A DNA stretch of 14,183 nt from Treponema sp. GTDB lineage: Bacteria > Spirochaetota > Spirochaetia > Treponematales > Rectinemataceae. A program made the translations under genes and the position numbers. The DNA is taken from the NCBI GenBank assembly GCA_012516755.1, contig JAAYWE010000291.1, positions 1 to 14,183 on the forward strand, written 5' to 3'. Shown here in pieces: positions 1 to 8,295 of this stretch; the first letter of the stretch is position 1, and each line of letters starts with the position of its first letter. The notes beneath the pieces were generated by a model. That model saw only the letters and a program-made list of their open reading frames with translations. It was not told where the DNA came from and searched no databases.

Positions 1-914
1 CATACCCCCCCCTCATAACTACCCGATAATTCTATACCCCCTCCTGACTTCTTACACTCTATCCTCTTACCTCGCTTCTCCAGCAGAAGTTTTTGAGGCA
101 TAATGTGCCAGCCCGTAGAACTTGCCTCAAGATCTATGTTCATATCGATATCGGATAAATTGGCATTTCCACTTCCTCTAAGGCCAAATTCTGCATTCAA
201 GTCCTTCGGTAAACCAAGAAGACCACTAGTCTTCAAAATCACTGAAGGCGCTATGATTACAGGAGAATCAGTTAGGCTCGAAAACTGGAGAGACTCTATG
301 GTCAGGCTTCCTTCATTAATCACATTATTATCCATAGAAGCGTTGGAGCTCTTTGCAATCTCTCGCACTTCAGCGCGCACTGGCCCAATTGAGAGTTCAA
401 AATGTGGAACGCTTTCTGCTTTTCCTGAAACGAAATTCTCCAGTATCTTTTTTATGATGTATTCATCATTGGGCAAATAAAGAGAAATCTGGACATCATC
501 TACCGTGATATCCCTCACGGCTTCATTGTTATGACCTGAAAATAAAGCCCAAATGCTTATCCTGATTGATAGTTTTTTGATTCGCAGCGGCGGTTGTTCT
601 TCATAATTTGATCTTTCTGAGGAAGGATAGAACTCCGAATAAGATGAAGGCTTGTTACCATTATGTTCTGCAGCATCTGAACGAATAAGCGCAATGCCAT
701 GCATGGAAAATCGGTTTAGAGACTCTATGTCTAAATTGTCATATTTCAGGATTAGGCCAGTGGCATCGACAACTGCCGACTGTAGCCTATCCAAAGCCTT
801 AATGGCCAGTATCTGCACTTCGCGCTGCACTAGATCGGCAATCACGATGCTGCCCCAGATGGCGAGTGCAAGAGAAAATATGACGATCACTATTACGGAT
901 TTTTTCGTCCTCAT
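1..914 (-). CDS. AsmA/TamB-like envelope protein, N-terminal part (partial)
   Basis: This reading frame has no stop from the ATG at 914 down to the left edge, giving 304 codons; the gene is cut by the window, so its C-terminus is unseen. A TGA lies directly before the ATG in frame, which fixes the upstream limit. The protein starts MRTKKSVIVIVIFSLALA, a charged start followed by one hydrophobic segment (about residues 6-27), so it is probably an inner-membrane signal anchor with the rest in the periplasm. After it come beta-rich stretches without catalytic motifs, including 'LDIESLNRFSMHGIALI', which resembles the start of AsmA/TamB-type proteins. Members of that group bridge inner and outer membranes and serve outer-membrane protein assembly or lipid transport. 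The family call is by general resemblance and is moderate to weak. It is divergent from tmk with a 53-bp gap. A G8 tract lies near the edge within the coding sequence. Confidence 0.6.
   Translation of the reverse strand, partial: MRTKKSVIVIVIFSLALAIWGSIVIADLVQREVQILAIKALDRLQSAVVDATGLILKYDNLDIESLNRFSMHGIALIRSDAAEHNGNKPSSYSEFYPSSERSNYEEQPPLRIKKLSIRISIWALFSGHNNEAVRDITVDDVQISLYLPNDEYIIKKILENFVSGKAESVPHFELSIGPVRAEVREIAKSSNASMDNNVINEGSLTIESLQFSSLTDSPVIIAPSVILKTSGLLGLPKDLNAEFGLRGSGNANLSDIDMNIDLEASSTGWHIMPQKLLLEKRGKRIECKKSGGGIELSGSYEGGV
5..12. repeat. Homopolymer C8 (G8 on the coding strand)
   Basis: Eight consecutive C on the plus strand read as G8 in the minus-strand AsmA/TamB-like gene, spanning codons GAG GGG GGG GTA. 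Tracts of this type can slip during replication and change the reading frame. The frame is open across it here. Confidence 0.7.
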
Positions 915-930
915 TCAATGCGAACCCTGA

Positions 931-959
931 ATGACAAAATCTAAAGTCGCCTATATACT
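931..959 (+). promoter_or_regulatory. Sigma-70-type promoter of tmk, predicted leaderless
   Basis: The -35 box ATGACA (931-936, five of six consensus bases) and the -10 box TATACT (954-959, five of six) are separated by exactly 17 bp. Only 8 bases separate the -10 from the tmk ATG at 968, so transcription should start at or within a couple of bases of the start codon. No Shine-Dalgarno sequence precedes the ATG, which agrees with a leaderless transcript. Confidence 0.65.
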
Positions 960-967
960 AGCATAAT

Positions 968-1609
968 ATGCCTACATATAACACAGACGAGCTCAAAAAT
1001 CGTTTCATTGTCATCGAAGGAATCGATGGCGCCGGAACAACGACCCAGGTTCGCTTACTGGGAGAAACCCTCATTGCTAGAGGATTTTCCTGTATGGTTA
1101 CGGCAGAACCCACCATGAATCATATTGGCCAACTGATACGCACCATCCTCTCTGGTGAAGATATGGTTGTTCCCACCACAGTTGCGCATCTGTTCGCTGC
1201 GGATCGAAATGAGCATCTATATGGTAAAAATGGCATCATGGAAAGTCTCAAGAGCGGTTCACTGGTTATCTCAGATAGATATGTTCTATCTAGTCTCGCT
1301 TATCAAGGAACAACATGCGGACATAGATTGCCTTGGTTATTGAATAGCGCTTTTCCAGCCCCTGGCTTGACGCTCCTATTTGAAGTAGATCCGGAAATCT
1401 GTATCGCGCGCATTCGTTCTCGATTAAAGAAAGAAATCTATGAGACGCTCGAATTCCAAAGAAGAGTGCAGACAATGTATGAGAGGATGGCTTATCGTCT
1501 TTCCAATAAAGGTTGGCGCATAGAGCGCATCGATGGTAGTAAAGATATCGAATCGGTACAGCGGCAAATAGAATCTATCGTTTTTGCCTTTCTTGGCTTT
1601 GAGTGCTGA
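968..1609 (+). CDS. tmk: Thymidylate kinase (dTMP kinase)
   Basis: Phosphorylates dTMP to dTDP with ATP, an essential cytosolic step of dTTP synthesis. At 213 residues it has the usual family length. Visible motifs are the P-loop region EGIDGAGTTTQ (17-27), the EPT motif (47-49), FAADR (76-80), the DRY motif (103-105) and an Arg-rich LID segment around 148-168. The P-loop position that is normally Lys (GxGK-S/T) is Thr24 here. The start at 968 adds about 12 residues before the FIVIEG strand compared with short family members, but no other start codon lies between them and the promoter spacing fits this ATG. There is no Shine-Dalgarno. The gene stands alone, divergent from the AsmA/TamB-like gene and convergent with queA, 62 bp away; I saw no clear hairpin terminator in that gap. 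The family call is firm. Confidence 0.93.
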   Translation: MPTYNTDELKNRFIVIEGIDGAGTTTQVRLLGETLIARGFSCMVTAEPTMNHIGQLIRTILSGEDMVVPTTVAHLFAADRNEHLYGKNGIMESLKSGSLVISDRYVLSSLAYQGTTCGHRLPWLLNSAFPAPGLTLLFEVDPEICIARIRSRLKKEIYETLEFQRRVQTMYERMAYRLSNKGWRIERIDGSKDIESVQRQIESIVFAFLGFEC

Positions 1610-1671
1610 ATCTAGTTCTCAATTGCCTTGAATAATAGATTTGGCATATTTTCATTATTTCCGAAAAAGGA

Positions 1672-2781
1672 TTATAGAATTAGCATAGCATCACCATAGC
1701 TGAAAAAGCGGTAATTTTTTTCTATGGCCAGACGATAGCACTCCAAGATCTTTTCTCTTCCTGCAAAAGCAGACACCAACATGAGCAGGGTAGATTTTGG
1801 AGTATGAAAATTGGTAAAAAGGCTATCGACCACATGGAATTCATAACCTGGATAGATAAAAATCCTGGTAGAAAAATTCCCATGCTTGACTTTTCCACCA
1901 TACCAGGCTGATTCCAAAGCCCGCATAGAAGTGGTTCCTACTGCTAGTACTTTTCTTCCTTCGCTTAAAGCTAGATTTATTTTATCTGCAGCTTCGAGCG
2001 AGATATCGAACCATTCTTCATGCATTTGGTGATCTTCGACATTATCAGCTCTTACGGGTTGAAAAGTGCCCAATCCGATATGGAGGGTAAGGTATTCGAT
2101 TTCGATCCCTTTACGAGAAAGCTCGTCAAGTAGTTGAGGCGTAAAATGTAATCCAGCCGTAGGGCTTGCGGCAGAACCAGTATGTTTTGCATAGACAGTC
2201 TGATATCGCAGTTCATCATCGCTTGTATCTTCTCGTTTTATGTAAGGAGGCAGAGGAACATGTCCATTGCGATCAAAATATTCATCGCCCACGATAAAAG
2301 AAAATTCAATTGTTTTTTCATGTCCCCTATCCTCGATAATTGAACCTCTCAGCTGCCCTGGAAACATATACGAACGGCCAATCTTCTGCTGTTTCGATTT
2401 ATTGCATATGGCTCGCCATAGTCGCGAGACGGTCGATATCGGCTTACAAGTTTTTACAAGGTCGCCTTGGCTTTCATGATCGGATGATGAGTCGCCAAGG
2501 CTTGTTGGGTCATCCTGTTTCCATGGGGAGAGAAAGACAAACTCTACAATTGTCCCTGTCTGTTCACATGTTCCGTATAGTCTGGCTTTTCGCACTTTCG
2601 AGTCGTTAAACACCATCAGAGTACCTGGTTCAATAAAGGAAACTATGTCTTCCACCATGGAATCAATGGTGTTTCCGGTTTTGCGATCCAAAACCAAAAG
2701 GCGCGATCTACCGCGCTGCTCGGTGGGATATTGTGCGATTAAATGCTCCGGCAGATCAAAATCGAAACTGTCCGTTTTCAT
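1672..2781 (-). CDS. queA: S-adenosylmethionine:tRNA ribosyltransferase-isomerase (queuosine synthesis)
   Basis: Transfers and isomerises the ribose of SAM onto preQ1-modified tRNA at the wobble base to make epoxyqueuosine. The start [19 protein letters not shown] matches family N-termini. Other conserved blocks are [14 protein letters not shown] (57-70), GHVPLPPYI (173-181), YQTVYA (193-198), SPTAGLHF (206-213), [12 protein letters not shown] (233-244), [30 protein letters not shown] and the C-terminal [12 protein letters not shown]. At 369 residues it is slightly longer than the E. coli form (356). The extra length is a low-complexity acidic/polar insertion at about residues 86-118, in the variable N-terminal region. 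The first 26 bases overlap the end of ruvB, and the upstream Shine-Dalgarno is weak, so translation is probably coupled to ruvB. It is the last gene of the yebC-ruv transcription unit. tgt, often adjacent in other bacteria, is not in this window. Confidence 0.96.
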   Translation of the reverse strand: MKTDSFDFDLPEHLIAQYPTEQRGRSRLLVLDRKTGNTIDSMVEDIVSFIEPGTLMVFNDSKVRKARLYGTCEQTGTIVEFVFLSPWKQDDPTSLGDSSSDHESQGDLVKTCKPISTVSRLWRAICNKSKQQKIGRSYMFPGQLRGSIIEDRGHEKTIEFSFIVGDEYFDRNGHVPLPPYIKREDTSDDELRYQTVYAKHTGSAASPTAGLHFTPQLLDELSRKGIEIEYLTLHIGLGTFQPVRADNVEDHQMHEEWFDISLEAADKINLALSEGRKVLAVGTTSMRALESAWYGGKVKHGNFSTRIFIYPGYEFHVVDSLFTNFHTPKSTLLMLVSAFAGREKILECYRLAIEKNYRFFSYGDAMLIL

Positions 2782-3802
2782 TAGGTCTTTCTATTCCGAG
2801 ATGCCGGTAAGCTGTTTGAGTTGCAACTCTTCCTCTAGGCGTGCGGGCTAGCATACCTATCTGAATTAAATAGGGTTCGTAATAATCTTCAAGGCTCTCA
2901 ATGCTCTCGCTAACAGAGACAGCGAGAGTTTCAGCACCTACAGGACCGCCTCCATACTTCAAGATTATTGTCTTAAGAATTTCTCGATCAAGACGTTCGA
3001 GGCCAAGATAATCCACCTCGAGTCTTTCAAGCCCATCTAGAGTGATATCTCTCGTGATAATACCTTCCCCTCGTACCTGGGCAAAATCCCGCATGCGCCG
3101 CAGCAATCTGTTGGCGATGCGCGGTGTCCCTCTACTAGTTCCTGAAAGCAGTTCAATAGCATCTTCATTGATTTTTATATCGAGAATATTCGAAGAACGG
3201 CGGATAACACTTGCCAATTCTTGAGGAGAATAATAGTCAAAACGCAGAGATATTCCAAAACGGCTTGAAAGTGGAGCCGATACCATGCCTGCCTTGGTCG
3301 TCGCTCCTACAAGAGTGAATTGTGGAATAGGAATCCTGACTGTGCGAGCCGCAGGGCCTTGTCCGATAATCCAGTCGAGCTCAAAATCTTCCATAGCTAT
3401 GTAGAGCATCTCCTCAATTGATGGCTTGAGCCTATGGATTTCATCGATGAACAGAACACCGCCAGGTCTAAGACTAGTCAAAATGCCAGCCAGATCTTTT
3501 GGCTTCTCAATAGCAGGCGCGCTTGTAGGTTTGAAATCAACACCCATTTCCGATGCTACTACAAGAGCGAGAGTCGTCTTGCCAAGGCCGGGAGGTCCCA
3601 TTAAAAATAAATGATCGAGGGCTTCACCTCTATCACGTGCAGCCTTGATAAAAATGAGCAGATTGTCTTTAATCCTCTGTTGACCCTGAAATTCAGCGAG
3701 GTAACGCGGCCGCAAAGAGGCTTCCTTGTCATCTTCAGCCGGATTATAGAGGGGATTCATTGGACTGCATGAAGATGCGTTATCTATTGTTGAAGGACTC
3801 AT
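2756..3802 (-). CDS. ruvB: Holliday junction branch-migration ATPase RuvB
   Basis: The hexameric AAA+ motor that drives branch migration of Holliday junctions with RuvA. The 348-residue protein shows Walker A GPPGLGKT (69-76), Walker B DEIH (120-123), sensor 1 GATT (166-169), the arginine finger in SAPLSSRFG (Arg181), and sensor 2 in [10 protein letters not shown] (Arg228). The C-terminal winged-helix DNA-binding domain ends with [11 protein letters not shown] and AYRHLGI. The first 30 or so residues are a non-conserved polar extension. The ATG overlaps the ruvA stop as ATGA, and a GGAG lies 7 bases upstream inside ruvA, so this start is well supported. The 3' end overlaps queA. Family assignment is certain. 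Confidence 0.98.
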   Translation of the reverse strand: MSPSTIDNASSCSPMNPLYNPAEDDKEASLRPRYLAEFQGQQRIKDNLLIFIKAARDRGEALDHLFLMGPPGLGKTTLALVVASEMGVDFKPTSAPAIEKPKDLAGILTSLRPGGVLFIDEIHRLKPSIEEMLYIAMEDFELDWIIGQGPAARTVRIPIPQFTLVGATTKAGMVSAPLSSRFGISLRFDYYSPQELASVIRRSSNILDIKINEDAIELLSGTSRGTPRIANRLLRRMRDFAQVRGEGIITRDITLDGLERLEVDYLGLERLDREILKTIILKYGGGPVGAETLAVSVSESIESLEDYYEPYLIQIGMLARTPRGRVATQTAYRHLGIERPNENGQFRF

Positions 3803-4404
3803 GCTCCAGCTCCAGCGGACAGCTCAAGAAGCGCCCTTTTGAACAATTCTTTTTCCGCTTCAGGACTATCTTCTAAAGATGAAGCCAGCTGAGCTGTTAC
3901 GCGCTCGACTTCTTTTCGTTCAAAGCCCATCTCAACCAGAGCGCGAACCACATCCCTAAAGCGTCCTTGGGAACCGGAAATAACGGCAGAAGCCTCCTCT
4001 TGAGTGATCAACTTTCCTTTTAGTGCGAGCATCATTTTTTGGGCTGTCTTTGGACCGATGCCCGGTATTTTTTGCAGAGAAGCTAGATCACCACTATCTA
4101 ACATGGTGACTAGGGAGCGCGGCGCTATACCCTGCAAAATCTTGAAGGCCTGGCGAGGACCAATCCCTTCAACTTTTTGCAGATCTAGAAATAGCTTGCG
4201 TTCCAATGCCGAAAAAAAACCATATAAGCGCATTGCGTCTTCGTAGTGATGTAACCATGTAAAAAGCTCTATTTCTTCTCCTGTGTGATTGTAAAAGGAC
4301 GGATCCCGGATTGGAACTAATATTTCCCATTCCAGGGCACCGGTTGATATGTGAAGGGCTTCATCCTCGTGGCCGCTAAATACACCCTTTATTCTGTTAA
4401 ACAT
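3799..4404 (-). CDS. ruvA: Holliday junction DNA helicase subunit RuvA
   Basis: Tetrameric protein that binds the four-way DNA junction and loads RuvB. With the start chosen here the protein is 201 residues, the normal length, and begins [11 protein letters not shown], matching the family's OB-fold N-terminus. Two helix-hairpin-helix motifs are seen, VEGIGPR (78-84) and IPGIGPK (113-119). The C-terminal RuvB-binding domain is at about 147-201, with [13 protein letters not shown]. The same frame is open further upstream to 4476, but those 24 residues lie inside ruvC and do not resemble RuvA. The chosen ATG is one base after the ruvC stop and has no clear Shine-Dalgarno, so it probably relies on ribosomes finishing ruvC. 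The stop overlaps the ruvB ATG as ATGA. Confidence 0.97.
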   Translation of the reverse strand: MFNRIKGVFSGHEDEALHISTGALEWEILVPIRDPSFYNHTGEEIELFTWLHHYEDAMRLYGFFSALERKLFLDLQKVEGIGPRQAFKILQGIAPRSLVTMLDSGDLASLQKIPGIGPKTAQKMMLALKGKLITQEEASAVISGSQGRFRDVVRALVEMGFERKEVERVTAQLASSLEDSPEAEKELFKRALLELSAGAGA

Positions 4405-4405
4405 G

Positions 4406-4924
4406 TTAGAGAGTATAGCCTGCAGGACCAATGGAATGCAATGTACAAATAGCCGCGGCAAGAGCATCCGAAGCATGATCGGGGGTAGGTATCTGAGACA
4501 TACCTAAGAGGATCTTGACCATCTCCTGAACCTGGCTTTTACTAGCCCTCGAAGAGCCTGTCACCGCTTTTTTGATAGCATTTGGACTATATTCCTTTAG
4601 GGCTATGCCTGTCTTTTCGAAAGCAAGTCTAATAACGCCTCGAGCTTCTGCCACGGGAAAAGCCGAGGAGACATTTCTAAAAAAATAAAGCTCCTCGATA
4701 CCACCAATATCGGGAGCGTATTGTCCAAGAAGTTTCCTAATCTCTTCAAATATATAAGTCAGTCTCTTACCAATAGGTTCGTCCGATTCCGTTTCAATAC
4801 AACCATAAGTTACCAGAGAGAGTCTTCCTTCCAGAGTTCTGACAAGGCCATACCCAACAGCTGCTATGCCAGGATCGATTCCAATAGCTACTAGAGAACT
4901 TCGAGAATCCAAAGCACCGATCAT
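4406..4924 (-). CDS. ruvC: Crossover junction endodeoxyribonuclease RuvC
   Basis: Dimeric nuclease that cuts Holliday junctions symmetrically, using two metal ions. The 172-residue protein carries the RNase H-like fold motifs: IGIDPG with catalytic Asp17, IEELYF with Glu77, and PDHASDALAAA with His150 and Asp153. This is the Asp-Glu-His-Asp pattern known from some RuvC proteins such as the Thermus enzyme, rather than the E. coli four-acid set. About 10 residues (MIGALDSRSS) precede the first strand. That start is supported because its ATG overlaps the yebC stop as ATGA, the arrangement used at three other junctions in this window. It is followed by ruvA after one base. Confidence 0.97.
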   Translation of the reverse strand: MIGALDSRSSLVAIGIDPGIAAVGYGLVRTLEGRLSLVTYGCIETESDEPIGKRLTYIFEEIRKLLGQYAPDIGGIEELYFFRNVSSAFPVAEARGVIRLAFEKTGIALKEYSPNAIKKAVTGSSRASKSQVQEMVKILLGMSQIPTPDHASDALAAAICTLHSIGPAGYTL

Positions 4925-5655
4925 TCCTCGAGCTCGGGCATCTCGATGTTGTGATAGACGCTTTGTACATCTTCATTTTCTTCCAGTTTGTCGATGAGCT
5001 TTTGTATTTTCTGGGCTGTCTCCAGATCGACAGTTATATAAGAGTCGGGCAGCATTGATATTTCTGCTCCCAGTGTTTCGAAGCCTTTGTCGTTCATAAC
5101 ATTTAATACATCCTCAAAAGATGAGGGATCAGTATATACTGAAATGGTCCCATCCTCGCTGACCACATCATCTGCTCCTGCCTCGAGGGCAGCTTCCATT
5201 ATCTGATCCTCGGTATACTTTTCGCTATCATAAGTCAGGATGCCCTTGCGCTTAAAAAGGTATGCGACCGATCCGGTAGTTCCTAAATTGGCACCCGATC
5301 TCGTGATTATATTTCGTATTTCTGCAGCTGCTCGATTCTTATTATCGGTCAAAACTTCGATTAGCATTGCCCCGCCGCCCTGGGTATAAGCTTCGTAGAA
5401 TAGCTCTTCATAGATAGAACCTTCAAGTTCGCCGGTACCCTTTTTTATGGCTCGATCGATATTGTCTTTAGGCATGTTCGCAGCCCTAGCTTTTAGTACT
5501 GCTGTACGAAGGCGTGGATTACCTTCGATATCGCCTCCCCCCATGCGAGCCGCAATCGAAATCTCCTTGATCAGCTTTGTAAAAAGCTGCCCCCTCTTAG
5601 CATCAAGTGCTCCCTTCTTATGCTTAATACTCGCCCATTTGCTATGTCCAGACAT
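4921..5655 (-). CDS. yebC: YebC/PmpR-family protein (TACO1-like)
   Basis: Conserved cytosolic protein of the YebC/TACO1 family. Members have been described as DNA-binding regulators and, more recently, as factors that help ribosomes translate difficult stretches such as polyproline. The sequence begins MSGHSKWASIKHKKGA and contains the signature NMPKDNIDRAIKKGTG, followed by YEAYTQGGGAMLIEVLTDN and a central GTTGSVAYLF. At 244 residues it has the normal family length. The start at 5655 is preceded by AAAGGAG (5661-5667) with 5 bases between, and the family begins exactly at MSGHSKW. An in-frame start 16 codons upstream (5703) is rejected because the promoter lies in that stretch. It is the first gene of the yebC-ruvCAB-queA unit, the same pairing of yebC with ruvC known in E. 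coli. Its stop overlaps the ruvC start. Confidence 0.96.
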   Translation of the reverse strand: MSGHSKWASIKHKKGALDAKRGQLFTKLIKEISIAARMGGGDIEGNPRLRTAVLKARAANMPKDNIDRAIKKGTGELEGSIYEELFYEAYTQGGGAMLIEVLTDNKNRAAAEIRNIITRSGANLGTTGSVAYLFKRKGILTYDSEKYTEDQIMEAALEAGADDVVSEDGTISVYTDPSSFEDVLNVMNDKGFETLGAEISMLPDSYITVDLETAQKIQKLIDKLEENEDVQSVYHNIEMPELEE

Positions 5656-5660
5656 GAAAA

Positions 5661-5667
5661 CTCCTTT
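5661..5667 (-). promoter_or_regulatory. Shine-Dalgarno site of yebC
   Basis: The minus-strand sequence AAAGGAG lies 5 bases before the ATG at 5655. It is the strongest ribosome-binding site in the window and decides between two in-frame starts. Confidence 0.8.
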
Positions 5668-5686
5668 GGCTTTGAGAAACCAAATA

Positions 5687-5716
5687 ACGATATCATGTTG
5701 CACAAATTGGTGTCAA
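5687..5716 (-). promoter_or_regulatory. Promoter of the yebC-ruvC-ruvA-ruvB-queA unit
   Basis: On the minus strand a perfect -35 TTGACA (5711-5716) is followed after 18 bp by a -10-like TATCGT (5687-5692, four of six consensus bases). Transcription would start near 5680, leaving an untranslated leader of about 25 bases with the AAAGGAG site. It sits in the 147-bp gap between mutS2 and yebC, the only sizeable gap in the minus-strand array. The -10 is imperfect, so a regulator may be needed. Confidence 0.5.
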
Positions 5717-5722
5717 TTGACA
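5711..5722. promoter_or_regulatory. Perfect 12-bp palindrome TGTCAATTGACA, candidate operator
   Basis: The palindrome covers the -35 box of the predicted yebC promoter and would compete with RNA polymerase if a dimeric regulator bound it. A second copy of the half-site (AATTGACA on the minus strand) lies 37 bp further upstream at 5748-5755. The repressor is unknown, and a palindrome of this length is expected a few times by chance in 14 kb. Confidence 0.3.
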
Positions 5723-5802
5723 AAAAAAGGTAGCAAAACACAGGCTATGTCAATTTCCAGAAACTAAACAGTGAAATTTCATTGAGACCAGCGAACTTGA
5801 TC

Positions 5803-8295
5803 TTATTCTTTTAGATGGATCCAGGTTTTCCCAAAACCTCCATCTTCTGGCCTGGCAAAATAGTAATCTGCAACTGAAATCTGCTTCTTCAACCACTCAT
5901 GAATACCCCTAGAGAGAATACCTTCTCCGGTTCCATGAATTATGGAAAAACTGCTAACACCAGCGAGACTTGCAGCATCGATCTGGTGCTCTAACAAATC
6001 TAGAGCCTCTGAAAGTCTCATGCCACGTACATCGAGTTCGGCTACTGGTGCATTCCTTCCCATGGAATCAGAAGCGAGTTCAATCTGATAGTCAGGCTTT
6101 GCGGCTTTATCGAATCTATCCATCGTTTTGGGAAGACTAAGAGATTCGACTTCAATTGGGACTCGAAGAGAACCTATTTGTACAAGTGCATTCTTTTTAT
6201 CAAGCTTTCGAAGGAAAACAGCTTCTCTATTGTGGAATATTACGGTATCTCCGAATTTCATTTTTTCGATGTCTATTCCTATATTGCCTTGCATTTCAGG
6301 TTTTAGCGAGCGTTCAATTCTATTGGTTTCTTGTGCAAAACTCTCAAGCGTCTCGCTTTGTCGATGAATTTCGTCTGAGATTTCTTTCAAGAATTCTCGT
6401 CCTGCGGATGTATCCCCATCTTTCTTGCCATTTTCTCTCAACTCTCGCACAATATTTTCGAAAATCCTTCTAGATTCATTCATAAAATGTTTGAGCTCAG
6501 CAATTCCCTGTCTCCTGAGTTCCAGTTCTCTTCGCCGAATTCTGAGATTCTCAAGGTCGACCTTGCGGCGTAACTCAAGTACTTTCTCTAGTTGCTTTTT
6601 CTTTTCCAGTTCAAGCTTCTCTAGCTCTCTCTGTTTTTCTCCCAAAGAATGAATAATCATAGAATAATCTGATCGCTCATCTTCGAGATAGCTCTTGGCT
6701 ATATCGACAATTTCCATTGGCAAGCCAATCTGGCCAGCAATTTCGAGAGCCCTGCTTTCTCCCGGAACGCCCATTATCATCTTGTACGTCGGGCTAAGAC
6801 TCTCTGCATCGAATTCCATAGAGGCATTCAGGCAGCCAGGTTTAGTATATCCATAATTCTTAAGGACTCCATGATGGGTGCTGACTATTGCGAAACATTG
6901 CAATCGGTATAAATAATCCAGCAGAGCCATTGCTATTGCACAACCTTCTTCAGGATCCGTTCCCGCTCCCAATTCATCCAGCAATACAAGGCTACGATCG
7001 GTAGCTGAAGATATTATCTCAGAAATAACTTTCATATGTCCTGAAAATGTAGATAATGACTGGTCGATGGATTGTTCGTCGCCTATATCTGCGAGAATTG
7101 TATCAAAAACTGCAAATGCTGAAGTTGATAATGCTGGTATGCCGGCACCATACTGATTCAAAAGCGCAAGAAGGCCAATCGTTTTTAGAGAGACTGTCTT
7201 TCCTCCTGTGTTAGGACCAGTGATTATGAGAATTCTTGAATCATCTGGAATATCCACATCTATGGGAACGACCTTTTTCCCAAGTAAGGGGTGTTTGGCT
7301 TGATAAAGATGTATACCATGTTCAAGATGACCTGCTATAGCAAGACCCTCTCTCTTGACCTGAATAGCCCGCGCAAAGCGAGCATCCGCGGCAGCCAAGA
7401 ATCCTCTTGCTCGCATTAGGATAGGCAAAAAATGCCTGAGTGCAGCGGTTGTTTCTCTAAGAATAACCCTTATCTCTTCATTGAGTTTAGACTCAAGCTC
7501 AAGAAGCTTATTATTTCGTTCAACAAGTTCAATAGGCTCTATAAAGATTGTTTGACCTGTCGAAGAAAATTCGTGTACGATTCCCTTTATTCTTCCCTTG
7601 AAATTAGCTTTGATTGCTATTACGACTCGATTATCGCGTTCGGTAGCTATGTTCGATTGCAAAGCATCTTGAAGCGAAGGATCAGAGAGATATCGATTGA
7701 TTATGTGCAAATTTTCGGCCTGGGTTCTTTGAATTGCCAGATTTAGAGCCTTTAGCCGGGGCAAATCCTTTATTTCACCATCTTCGGTAATGACTGCAAA
7801 TATCATCTGTGTAACTTGGCTCAAGGCAGGGGCCGAATACACAATATTCTCAATTCCCCACTCTGCCCAAGATTCGTCATTTATGGAATCTTCTTGCCGG
7901 ATCTCGCCATCCATGGAGTTTTCTGCGCTAACTTCTTTTGATTCTTCAATAAAAGAGTCAAGAATTCGCCGCAGAAAAGAAAAAAGCTGATGATAAGATT
8001 TTACCCAGAGCCCAATAGCGAAAAGCTCCTCAGCTTCGAGAACGGTGCCTTCTTTGGCTGCTTTTATTATGGGATTCTCGATGTTTGGAAAGGGAAACGA
8101 AGGAATCTCTTTTTCGTTGAGTCCTTCAACAAGCAGCGACAAGTCCTTCTTAAGTCTCTTTACTGAATTTTCCTGAGAACAGGGCAAGGTACTATTCAAG
8201 AGCGCCCGTCCTTCGTGAGAAAAACAGTATTCTTCCAAGCGATCACGCAGTCGATAAAAGTCTAGGAGCGCAAGGCTATGCTGATTAGTCACCAT
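5803..8295 (-). CDS. mutS2: Endonuclease/ribosome-rescue ATPase MutS2
   Basis: MutS2 proteins suppress homologous recombination in some bacteria; in Bacillus they split collided ribosomes. Which role applies here cannot be read from sequence. The 830-residue protein lacks the mismatch-recognition domain of MutS. It has a helical core, Walker A GPNTGGKT (360-367), Walker B LLDELGAG (Asp440, Glu441), a STHHGVLKNY segment, and a PTYKMIMGVPGES block. A charged coiled-coil region follows at about 550-625. The C-terminal Smr domain has ELDVRGMR (Asp755) and the HGTGEG motif (787-792). Length and order are normal, though two polar stretches (about 115-140 and 625-650) look variable. The ATG overlaps the last 7 bases of rsgA, and a GAGGA lies 6 bases upstream inside rsgA. 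A 147-bp gap with a promoter follows before yebC. Confidence 0.96.
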   Translation of the reverse strand: MVTNQHSLALLDFYRLRDRLEEYCFSHEGRALLNSTLPCSQENSVKRLKKDLSLLVEGLNEKEIPSFPFPNIENPIIKAAKEGTVLEAEELFAIGLWVKSYHQLFSFLRRILDSFIEESKEVSAENSMDGEIRQEDSINDESWAEWGIENIVYSAPALSQVTQMIFAVITEDGEIKDLPRLKALNLAIQRTQAENLHIINRYLSDPSLQDALQSNIATERDNRVVIAIKANFKGRIKGIVHEFSSTGQTIFIEPIELVERNNKLLELESKLNEEIRVILRETTAALRHFLPILMRARGFLAAADARFARAIQVKREGLAIAGHLEHGIHLYQAKHPLLGKKVVPIDVDIPDDSRILIITGPNTGGKTVSLKTIGLLALLNQYGAGIPALSTSAFAVFDTILADIGDEQSIDQSLSTFSGHMKVISEIISSATDRSLVLLDELGAGTDPEEGCAIAMALLDYLYRLQCFAIVSTHHGVLKNYGYTKPGCLNASMEFDAESLSPTYKMIMGVPGESRALEIAGQIGLPMEIVDIAKSYLEDERSDYSMIIHSLGEKQRELEKLELEKKKQLEKVLELRRKVDLENLRIRRRELELRRQGIAELKHFMNESRRIFENIVRELRENGKKDGDTSAGREFLKEISDEIHRQSETLESFAQETNRIERSLKPEMQGNIGIDIEKMKFGDTVIFHNREAVFLRKLDKKNALVQIGSLRVPIEVESLSLPKTMDRFDKAAKPDYQIELASDSMGRNAPVAELDVRGMRLSEALDLLEHQIDAASLAGVSSFSIIHGTGEGILSRGIHEWLKKQISVADYYFARPEDGGFGKTWIHLKE

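Noticed and set aside
103..480. Plus-strand open frame of 125 codons
   Set aside because: Opposite a stop-free minus frame with a signal anchor and plausible envelope-protein sequence; its translation resembles no family and it has no Shine-Dalgarno.
652..930. Plus-strand open frame of 92 codons
   Set aside because: Shadow of the AsmA/TamB-like gene; the composition is atypical and there is no recognisable motif.
1610..1671. Possible bidirectional terminator between tmk and queA
   Set aside because: I could not find a stable hairpin with a U-run in the 62-bp gap.
4405..4476. Longer RuvA start at 4476
   Set aside because: The extra 24 residues lie within ruvC, and RuvA proteins begin at the MFNRIKG-type OB-fold strand.
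5656..5703. Longer YebC start at 5703
   Set aside because: The family begins at MSGHSKW, a strong Shine-Dalgarno precedes 5655, and the predicted -10 lies inside the extension.
5770..5785. Inverted repeat around TGAAATTTCA after mutS2 as a terminator
   Set aside because: It is AT-rich, has no loop and no following U-run, so it does not look like an intrinsic terminator.
7432..7746. Plus-strand open frame of 104 codons
   Set aside because: Antisense to the conserved core of mutS2; no motif or start signal.
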